From NCBI RefSeq assembly GCF_029931775.1, contig NC_079318.1, forward strand, positions 78,465,614 through 78,529,613: a stretch of 64,000 nucleotides of DNA, in the 5' to 3' direction. Positions 27,470 through 36,500 of this stretch are shown here, in pieces. Source of the stretch: Euleptes europaea. Taxonomy: Eukaryota; Chordata; Lepidosauria; Squamata; Sphaerodactylidae. A program made the translations under genes and the position numbers. The first letter of the stretch is position 1; each line of letters begins with the position of its first letter. Below the pieces are notes generated by a model. The model did no database searches. It had not been told where the DNA came from and worked only from the letters and a program-made list of their open reading frames with translations.

Positions 27470-28650
27470 CAGAAATCTTTCTGTATTTGATTGAGGGCTG
27501 GTTAGAGCATTTAAAAAACACACAACAACAGGAATTGCCAGGGCCCCAGGCTGTCTTCCAAATCAGAAGGCCAACTCTTCAGACTGAGTACTATATGTGA
27601 AGTCTATGGTTACTTAAAGGCGAGAGAAAGACACTCTGTGCTCTCTCTCTATCAATGCACACTCTTGTCAAGATTATCCCACATATCCTGTGGGCGAAGT
27701 GATGCTTGGGATTAAAATGAGGCTCCAGAGCTGAGCCTCCAACTCAAAACCCTGCAGTTGGGCTCCAACCCCACTTCTCAGGCAAGGCAGATGAGAGGAC
27801 AGCAACTTTCCCGTCAGCACTGCAAGCTGTGCTGGCAGAGCCAGCTGTTTTGGGAACAGAGTATTCTGTGTAACTTGGCCTCAGGCAGTCTGCATGGAAA
27901 AGAGACAGTTCTTACAAAGGCAGCAGGAGATGGGGAGATGAGCCAGTTCTCCCTCCAGCTATGGGAGTGTTGGAGGATCAAGTTAGATCTCACCCTTATT
28001 GTCAACTTGTCTGTGATTACATATCACATTGGAAAAGATTAACAGGAGCTTAACAACAGAAGCTCTGTGCGTTTCACAGCTGCATTCAAGAAGCAGAAAG
28101 ACAGATTGCTCCCCTTCAAAAGATGCACCTGTTGAACTATGGACTGTCTGTCAAACAGCTGCTAAAGCCACAAGATCCTGAAGGTATGTAACACTTGTGG
28201 TAGACAACAGGCAAAGTTCACCGGCTGCAAACGTTTCTGCCAGCAGGATAGGTCTATTTAGAAACTGTCTCAGGAGATCTCGGGTTCTTCTAGATGAATT
28301 TTAACAAATATATTGAACACCAGACACAGACTAGTCAGATTCACACATGCACTTTTCACACATGCCAAGCTTGCAGCGCCAAAGGCCAGATTTGCAACAG
28401 TATGGCTCCACAAGCTGTGATATCACTTTTGACATCACCACGTTCCCTGTGCTGTTCAGGACAGGTGGTTCAATTGTTTAGCTCACACGCCTTCACCGGA
28501 GATGACATGGAGCGGAGATCACAGCCCTGGTGTGTCAGCTCCAGGTACTCTTTAAAAAAAAAAAAAAAAACCAGGCCAGTTTATTTTCGTTATAAAAGTA
28601 TGCTTTTGTGATTCCCGCTTCCCCTTTGCCTAGATCGGTACCTCCAGCCA
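27470..28650. other. SLC5A6 5' intron, nothing recognised
   Basis: No gene or named repeat. A poly-A run at 28553-28570 may mark the end of an unrecognised retroposed sequence. Confidence 0.4.
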
Positions 28651-28659
28651 ACAAAAACT

Positions 28660-29200
28660 GCACTCGCGGCCAAGCTAATCTTGCAATCCGATCACAAGTT
28701 CTGGTTGCTTGGAGCCCAAACCGAGTCTAGGCTGGGACAGGGAGAAGTAGGGAAAGAAGGCTGCGGGAAACGCCGCGTGGGGAAAGAAACGGTCTGGGTC
28801 GGGAAGGCGGCCGGAGCTCCCTTATCCCGGCACGTGCAGCAGAAACGGCGAGAAACGCGAGTGCCTCTGGGCGCGTGCCGCGTCCGGGGCTAGCTCAAAC
28901 GATGACGAATGGCCTGAGCCCCCAGGACAGGACAGGGACCCCCTTGACCGGCTGCCACTCACCGCCAGTCCTGGCCCAAGCAAACCCACGAGGCAGCCAC
29001 GTGCTGCTGCTGCCGCTCCCGCCGTTGCACGGCGCGATCTGGACCAAACGGGGACATTCCCAAGGGCAAGCGCCGCCCCTTTCCTGGCGCGCCCCGATGG
29101 CGTCACGAGTGGGGCATGATTCCCTCCGCGTTCTCCCTGCCCGCCATCTTAACGCCTGGCAGCTGCTTCCTGTGGCCTCTTGGGGCCGCTTCAAGGCGTC
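28660..29200 (-). promoter_or_regulatory. CpG-rich promoter, probably of SLC5A6
   Basis: GC-rich island with many CpG sites. On the minus strand it holds AAGATGGCGGGC at 29139-29150, a close match to the YY1 site often found at mammalian transcription starts, plus CACGTG at 28998-29003 and 28831-28836. A consensus splice donor follows on the minus strand at 28962 (GGCG|GTGAGTGG). Transcription of SLC5A6 from here is inferred. Confidence 0.6.
28963..29150 (-). other. Putative non-coding first exon of SLC5A6
   Basis: It would run from a start near the YY1-like site to the GTGAGT donor at 28962, then splice to the acceptor before 20569. The donor fits the consensus well and the exon sits in the CpG island. 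The 5' end is a guess; transcript data would be needed to fix it. Confidence 0.45.
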
Positions 29201-29424
29201 GGGTTCAGCTGTGCTCCATTGCAGAGGGACGTTCGCGGCTGCAAAATCACAAGAGGGGTCTTGGGGCACCTTTGTGGCTTTGTCCCATCCCTTGCTCAGT
29301 TCAATAAATGGGATGGCTAGTCTCCTGTTTAGAAATAATATCTCAACACGCAGCCACTTATAAACCTTTTGTTATTTTTTATATTTTTCTCATGCCTTCA
29401 TTAATCAATAGTACCAGTCACCAG

Positions 29425-29720
29425 TTGGTGACGACATGTTTCTTTTGCGAAGCCAGAACCGGGACTTGACTGACCGGGTGGCCTGTCTACAAGACCAAAT
29501 GGAGCAACTGCTTCGAGAAAATGAATGCTTGCAATGAGCTCAAACCACCCCAGTTTCACCAGTTCCAACACAGCCACCTCAGCTGGCTCCGCAACCGCAA
29601 ATTCCGCCGCTGAGACCGCCGGTCTTACCGCCCCCAGGGGCACCAGTTTTGCCACCTCCCGGGGTGCCCGTTTTGCCGCCTCCAGCCTGGAACGCACTGC
29701 TAATTACCAAGCACAAATGA
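29425..29720 (+). mobile_element. Fossil gag-like fragment of an LTR retroelement (Ty3/gypsy-like?)
   Basis: Plus-strand traces read as a coiled-coil start (DLTDRVACLQDQMEQLLREN) followed by a proline-rich segment with repeated VLPPPG units. This order resembles the N-terminus of Ty3/gypsy-type Gag and the Gag-like RTL/PEG10 proteins. Only the beginning of gag is present and the reading is broken; no pol is seen. It is an old, truncated fossil lying between the SLC5A6 and ATRAID promoters. Confidence 0.45.
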
Positions 29721-30028
29721 CCTGAGTGTATGCCATCTGGATCTGTTCATTTTTACCTTGTCCTTGAGCCCTTGTCTTTTATCTTTCATCACCTCGATTT
29801 GACTCAGCTATTCCAAAACCCCTTCCTGAAAACAGTGTAATCTTCATGTCTTTCTTTAGCAATCCTTTCACCCTTTTATTCTCCAGAACCATCTTGTTAT
29901 TCACCTGGTCATTTCCTGCTTCTGATGCATCTTAATAATTTCTTAATGTTTTTATAGCAATATCTTTCTTATTATTCCCTTATTTTCCTGACATCATCAG
30001 CTTAGCTTTGGTACAGTGTGTGCTCCGT

Positions 30029-30241
30029 CTTGGTCACTTCATTTGAGCAAGACGTCCACTCTTTGAAGGGTGACTTCTCGCCTTGTACAGCTTCCTTGAC
30101 TTGGTCACTTCATTTGAGCAAGACATCCACTCTTTGAAGGGTGACTTCTCGCCTTGTACAGCTTCCTTGACTTGGTCACTTCATTTGAGCAAGACGTCCA
30201 CTCTTTGAAGGGTGACTTCTCGCCTTGTACAGCTTCCTTGA
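30029..30241. repeat. Tandem repeat, 3 x 71 bp
   Basis: Three head-to-tail copies (30029-30099, 30100-30170, 30171-30241), each beginning CTTGGTCACTTCATTTGAGC. Copies 1 and 3 carry GACGTC where copy 2 has GACATC. The near identity points to recent expansion. It may be an enhancer-like repeat of the neighbouring retroelement, which is not proven. Confidence 0.9.
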
Positions 30242-30244
30242 CTT

Positions 30245-31390
30245 TATTTGCTACCCTGCTGGCATCTGCTTAGATTTTGATTGTACCTTTCCCAGTTTGC
30301 AGTACAACCAGATAAAAGTGTTACATTCTAATTCTCCTCCTCACCTTGCCAGTCATACTGATAGTCAGCCCAAACAGGGAGTTTTTATGGCTGTCCCTCC
30401 ACAGCTGCCATAAAAGTGACTCATGTAGAGGCAGTGGAAGCAAAGCACCCGGCTGTTGGTGTCTGAACAATGATGTGAGGTGGGTCCCATTTTAATGCAG
30501 TGTCTTAGTACACAGAGATGCAGCACCCCAAAGAGACCCTGCTTCCACACACACCCCACCTATCACCATGGAATACATTTTGGTAGTGCATCCTGCATAG
30601 TGTGTGCATGCATGATACTGACACAAGGCCAAGAAAGAGCACAGTAGTTTCCGAGCTTAGTAGCATGGGGTCCGCCAACGACCTGGCCAAGTAATAGTGC
30701 TGAACCAAAACACAGGCTGTGAGAAATGCTACCCCCCATACAGCAGCCCATTCAATGTCACAGAGGATTCTGAAGGACACTTAGCAATATTTTTGCCTTG
30801 CAAGGAAATGCTGGAATGGTTGGGATGCCCCAGAAGGCGACGATGTGTGACATCGCCGCCACCCCCCCGGTAGTTGACCGAGTGCCATCTTCCCTAGAGT
30901 GCAAAGTCTCTGTTTGTTCTTGTTCATAAAATCAATGTAAATGATCTACCAGTTGAGTTGGGTTATAAGACCTCTCTGGCATGGAGCTCTGTGGGAAAGG
31001 GGAGACCCACATGTATGAAGCAGTAGCAGGTGCTTGGGTCAGAGCTGTGGGTGAAACCCAGATAGCATGTGTGATTCAGGTCCCAAGTCCTGTTGTTATT
31101 TTGGGATTTACTGCTGGAAGAGATGTTATCTGTGGGTGGGGGATTTGTCAACAATTTCCTTGTCCTGGTTCCACCCTCCACTGTAGTTGGGTTTGCTAGA
31201 ATTAAAACCAAGTGCTGGAAAGCACTTCCATGCTGCCAGTTCAGCTGCGGTAGAAGAAAAGTGAAGGGACCTCTTGCTAGAGAAAGCCCCCGCTGTTTGA
31301 GAACAGAGGATTGCAGATGCATCCTTGCTTTCCTCACAAGCCACACTGTTTTAATTCATGCCTCACACAGTTCTAAAATATGTTTTTGTT
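30245..31390. other. Intergenic, nothing recognised
   Basis: Between the SLC5A6 and ATRAID promoters. Short open frames occur on both strands without family resemblance, and no known repeat is evident. Confidence 0.4.
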
Positions 31391-31395
31391 TCCTT

Positions 31396-31614
31396 GTTTG
31401 CAGAATACGTTCAATTTATATCCCGACTTCCTCTCTGCTGCAGCCCCCCAAAAGGTTTACATTGTTCTTCTCTCCTACATTTTAACCACAGGGTGAGAGT
31501 GCCCAGCCAGCCCAAAGTCACCCAGCAAGCTTCCATGGCAGAATGGGGGTTTGAACCTGGGTCTGCAAGATCTTAGTCCAACACTCCAGTCACTACACCA
31601 CACTGGCTCTAACC
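31396..31614 (-). repeat. tRNA-derived/MIR-like SINE
   Basis: On the minus strand the head is AGCCAGTGTGGTGTAGTGAC, followed by a diverged B box and a MIR-like core (complement of CCAAAGTCACCCAGCAAGCT). Diverged copy. Confidence 0.6.
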
Positions 31615-32009
31615 TTAAAACATTTCCCAGATTGACCCTGAATTGATGAAATACTTGTATGGATGAAATACTTGTAATGCTGCAACAGCTTTGTTTTGAA
31701 ATACATGTGATGCTGCAATCTGCTGGTTTTCATAACTGGTTTGGACTGCTTTTTAAATAGTGCCTTTCTCAATGTTGAAGGTTTCATAGGCACAGATGAT
31801 ACACATGCTCATGTTTCAACAACAGAGTGTGAATGGTAATTACAACAGTCTCAGTTTCTAATGCAAAACAAGAGCTGCAGGTTTCTCTGGCAACTGGAAA
31901 TGCCCGCATGCAGATTATCAAGGTGGTGCTACCCAGGCTTTTAACAATGGGGTTCCAGCTTCTTTAGGAAGGTCAGCTGCTAGCCTGAGGAGTGTTTCAT
32001 TAATATTAT

Positions 32010-32190
32010 TTTAACTGCTGTATTGTTCTAGGTGCTTTTGGGCCATGGCTTGATTTTAGTGGTGGATCTTGTGGGTATGTTTTATTGTTATTGATCTGGA
32101 TTTTTATTAGGTTTTTAGTGTTATAATTCGTTGGTATTGCATATTTGGTATGATTTATTGTTGTGAGCCAACTTGAGCAGGTTTGGTTTG
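32010..32190 (+). repeat. Possible LINE 3' tail remnant
   Basis: T-rich sequence ending in GTGAGCCAACTTGAGCAGGT, similar in style to L2-like 3' tails (compare AAGCTGCCTCGAGCTCCGT at 42523). Weak assignment. Confidence 0.25.
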
Positions 32191-32416
32191 TCAGCCAGCA
32201 GATACTACAGAATCCTTGGTGCCTAAAACGTAAGTTTAAGAGAGCCTCTGTTTAATAACACTGGCTCGCTTTTTGCCATTTACCGCTAGGTTTGGATTCC
32301 TCCATGTATGTGACAATGGGTATCTGTGACTGGACTTTTAAAAGTATAGCTTCCCTGCAAATGGTGCCCCTCCCAATATGGATTGAGTTTTAACAGCCCC
32401 CTGTTGAGAGAACAAG

Positions 32417-32592
32417 AGTCCCTGGAAAAGACAATAATGTAAGGAAAAGTTGAAGGAAGCAGGAAAAGAGGAAGACCCAACATGAGATGGATTGACTATA
32501 AAGGCCCTCAGTTTGCAAGACTTTAGCAAGGCTGTTAATGATAGGACGTTTTGGAGGACATTGATTCATAGGGAGTTAACACATACACACAT
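32417..32592 (+). repeat. BovB LINE 3' end
   Basis: Encodes a decayed BovB C-terminus (GGCCCTCAGTTTGCAAGACT, GACGTTTTGGAGGACATTGA) and ends in an ACACATACACAC tail. 5'-truncated. Confidence 0.8.
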
Positions 32593-32667
32593 TTGGTTAG
32601 GGGGCAGTCTCTGATCAAGACACCCTTAGCCACCCTGTAGTATTTGAATTCAGAATAGTACCAGGGT

Positions 32668-33191
32668 ACCTTCAATTCGAGACTGGAGAAACTATGGATG
32701 TATATGAGGATGGCCAAATTAATGGAATGCCTACATGAAAAAGATATGGAAGAATTTAAAAAAACTTGGGCAAAGGCCGTCACATATTGGGATAAACTGG
32801 CAAAAATGGATTTTACTATTTTAATTAGTGAGTTATAGAAACTAGTTTTAATACTTTTATATTTTACTGCTAATAGATATTTTTAAAACTGTTGAGACAC
32901 TTCTTCGGAAGTTGGGTGATGGGTCACTTTTTAAGGTGGGTGGAGGGTCGAAGGGGTATCTTGGCTATTTTTTTTTTGAACTTTATAATTTTGTAACCAT
33001 GAATGTATTAATAAGTATAAATAGATACTCCTTTTGTATTTTTTAAATTTTATTTTTATTATTGTAATACAATAATAATAATAAAAATAAAATTAAAAAA
33101 AAAAGAAAATACAAAAGAGTATCTATTTATACTTATTACTACATTCATGGTTACAAAATTATAAAGTTATAAAATTATAAATTATATATAT
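32668..33191 (+). mobile_element. 5'-truncated L1-like LINE with inverted tail
   Basis: Flanked by identical 16-bp direct repeats AGAATAGTACCAGGGT at 32652-32667 and 33192-33207. The left part has an open frame with L1-like composition ending KLAKMDFTILISEL and a stop. A 3' UTR follows and then an inverted copy of that tail, giving arms of about 86-98 bp (32981-33066 and 33068-33165) around 33067. The perfect long target duplication suggests a fairly recent insertion. Confidence 0.65.
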
Positions 33192-33299
33192 AGAATAGTA
33201 CCAGGGTGTCCCTCTTGCGATGGCCGCTACTTTGGAGGGCTTTTAGAGGGGATCAGACAAATCCACGACGAAGAAACCTATAAATCACCATGGAAATTC

Positions 33300-33557
33300 C
33301 ATGGTCCCTCCATGGCCAGAGGCAGTATACCTCAGTACTAGCTAGACGCAGGGACTGCTTTGCAAGAAGAGCGAAGCGGAGATCCTGTTCGAAAGCCAAA
33401 GGAGTTGCGTTGCGGCAAACGGCGCTGTGCTGCCCTCGCCTGGCCAATCTGGGGAGTGGTTGGGACCGCTCTTCCGCACAGCGCGGGCCACATCCCTGCT
33501 GGAGATCAGCCCGAGGGGAGGAGGAAGTGAGTCACGTGGTTTGTCACGTGAGCCATC
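33300..33557 (+). promoter_or_regulatory. ATRAID promoter with two CACGTG boxes
   Basis: The sequence just upstream of the ATRAID ATG is CpG-rich, has no TATA box, and carries two E-boxes, CACGTG at 33533-33538 and 33545-33550. The second sits in GTCACGTGAG, nine of ten bases of the CLEAR motif GTCACGTGAC bound by TFEB and TFE3. Promoter activity is inferred from position. Confidence 0.65.
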
Positions 33558-36500
33558 ATGGCTGCGCCCAGCTGGCTGCTCTTCTGTTGCTTGGGGGGCC
33601 TCATCGCGGCGGCGTCGGGCTCCGGCCCGAGCCCCCCGCAGGTCTGCAGCGGCTGCTGCGCGGGCTCGGTGCGGAACGGCTCCGCGGTGGCCGCCTTTTG
33701 CTGCGATCGGCCGGGCGCGGAACTGCTGGGCCGCTGCTGCTTGGAACGGGGCGCCGTCGTCGGGTGAGTCGCGCAGGGAGCCGTCGGGGCTCCGGGTACC
33801 GCCGCCTGCCACGGCATGGGCACGGCTCTAAGTGCCCTGCAGTGCTGTTTGGCATCCTGATGGAACCAGGAGGCGGATCAGCTGTCTGGTTTTCCCGGAA
33901 CAGGGAACGGACCGTTAAAACGAATTCTCCACTTGGAGGAGGGCATCCATTGAAAGGTTAATCCTCCCCCCACCAAAACTTGCAGTGAGATACCTGTGTC
34001 ATAATATTAATTCCGAATTATATAACACAGTAGGAGGTTGATAGTTCAAAGCAGTTGTTTATTGGGCCCAATATACATACCGGGTGAAACTGCCCAAATG
34101 CGCTGGACAGTCTTCACACTCAAACAAAGGATTGCCACAGCATTTATAACCTCTGGTCAGGGGTGGTGCAATACAGAGCATAGACATACAAAGATCCAAT
34201 AATGAACACCTTTGGATTAGCATAGGCCTATCAGTGGGGGTTGAGGCGGTACCTTAGCTGGTTGCATGATCTGGGGCAGGGAACATTCCTTAGGCCGTAG
34301 GTAATTTTGGGCCTTGTCTTGGTGGATGGCTGTACCAGACACTGACAGCCTGATTTACTGATTCCTGGATGTCACCTTCCCAAAGCCCTCATGTGTGTGT
34401 GCACATGAATGCATAGTATTTCAAACCTGCTCTTATACTTTAGGCCTAGCATTTCCATAAGAGCAATTATGCAAACTGAACACAAAAGCATACATTCAGA
34501 TAATAATAATGATTACCGGCATTACAGCAGTACTTAGGGAGGGGCTGTGGCTCCGTGGTAGAGCCTCTGCTTGGCATGCAGAAGGTCCCAGGTTCAATCC
34601 CCGGCATCTCCAGTTAAAGGGACTAGGCAAGTAGGTAATGTGAAAGACCTCTGCCTGAGACCCTGGAGAGCCGCTGCCGGTCTGAGTTGACAATACAGAC
34701 TTTGATGGACCAAGGGTCTGATTCGGTATAAGGCAGCTTCATGTGTACTTGGTGATCTAAAACGGCCCACCGCCTTCTTCCTTCAGTAGCTGTTAGGACT
34801 CCCACCAGCCCTTAAAACCAGGATCTTCTGCTCTGGTTTCTTGAGGTCTACAGTCACAAACCCGAATTAGTGCATTTTTTAGTACCCTTTAGATGTTTGG
34901 AAGAAGGCATTTGTTTTCATTCTACCTTTCTTCCAAGGAGTTCAGGGTGGTATACGTGGCTCTACTTTCCCCGTTTTATTCCCACAACAGTATAGATATT
35001 TATACTCCCCAATGAGGATCCAAATAGGGTTGGCAACTTCTAGGTGGTGGCTGGAGATCTGGGATTACAACTGATCGCCAGGTGACAGAGATCAGTTCAC
35101 CCAGATAAAATGGCTACTTTGGAAGGTGGACTGTGTGGCATTATACCCCATTAAAGCCCCTTGCCTCTCCAAACCCTGCCCTTCATGGGCTCCACCCCCA
35201 AAATCTTCAGGTATTTCCCAACCCACTGCTGGCAACCCTAGATCCAAAGCACCCTGCAATGTTGTTTTTCCCATCTCCATTTTATCTTCACAACAACACT
35301 GTGAGGTAGGCTAGGCTGATAGAGAGTGATTGGCCCAAAGTTCATCCAGTAAGCTTCCATGACTGAGCAGGGATACGAGTCCTGGTCTGCCAAATCCTTG
35401 TTATAACTGCTGCACCACACTGGTTCTCTAGTGTAAACACAAAGGGCAGGGATAGTAATTTCACCTTTCTAGACTAATAGAGTATCTTTGGCAGGATGAA
35501 GCTGCCCTAAGGATCTGCTCTTGCAGGTCAGCATAAGAGCACAACCCTCAAACTCTAGTAGGGGAAGGGAACCTGGAAGGGCCTGGCCAGGCGGCTGGAG
35601 AACATGTTCATCCTTTGCGGTTAGGGCAACTATTCCTTTCTTTTCTTCTCCAGGTTGGATCTGGGGAACTGCTCACTGCATCAGCTGTGTCCCAGCTTTC
35701 AGGAAGCCAGCACTGCTATTATCATGTGAGTTCACCATTTTGTTTTGGGACAAGTTTCTCCTCTAAAACCCATAATGGAGTTCTGGCTTTTAGTGCCCTC
35801 TTGCTGGGACCCTTAGGACCAAACTAGACAATACAGCCAATCCCTGGGGACGCCCACCATTTTGGAGCAATGAGTTCCCAGTTGGGAACTCCTTTAAGCT
35901 GTGCCAGGGAGCCCAAAATGGCTGGGTTGGAAAAATGACATGGGGGGAGATGTGGGAGCCCCCCTGCGCTGGTCCCAACCAGAAGCGGGCCCCTGTGGCA
36001 CAGTTTAAAGGAGTTCCTGGTTGGGAACTCACGGCTTCAAAATGGTGGGCATTGCTGGGGATGCCCTTGTTGACTAGTTTGTGCCTTAGTTCCAAGGCAG
36101 GAGGCATCTTGGGGATCCAGCCTCATGGAAGTTGTAACCTGAAGACATCTATTGCTCCAAGCGGGGCTGGAATGCTGGTCCTCTGAGCCTTTGCTGACTG
36201 TTGTGTTCCTTCAATTTGGAAATAGAATATGTGTAACTGCCTGCTGGTTTGAGGTATCCTTCTGGAGTGTGCATATGCCGTTTAGCTACTCTACATTTTT
36301 ACTGCATCCTTTGTCCAAGGAGTTCAGGGTTGTTCTCTCCCCTCCGTTTTATCATCATGGCCACTCTGGGAAGTAGGTGGGGGGTGAAAGTGAATGTCTG
36401 GCCCAGCGTTACCCAGTATGTTTCATGGCAAGTGGGGTTTTAACCTGGGTCTCCCAGACCCTAGTCCAACACTTTAACTGCCTCACCCACACTGGAGTGT

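Noticed and set aside
29425-29720. Domesticated gag gene between SLC5A6 and ATRAID
   Set aside because: Too short and broken, with no support for a maintained frame; treated as a fossil.
30029-30241. CRISPR-like array
   Set aside because: The 71-bp units are directly adjacent without spacers, and the DNA is vertebrate nuclear.
33290-33961. 223-codon plus-strand frame over ATRAID exon 1
   Set aside because: It overlaps the true exon in a different frame and reads on into the intron. The Arg/Gly-rich translation reflects GC content.
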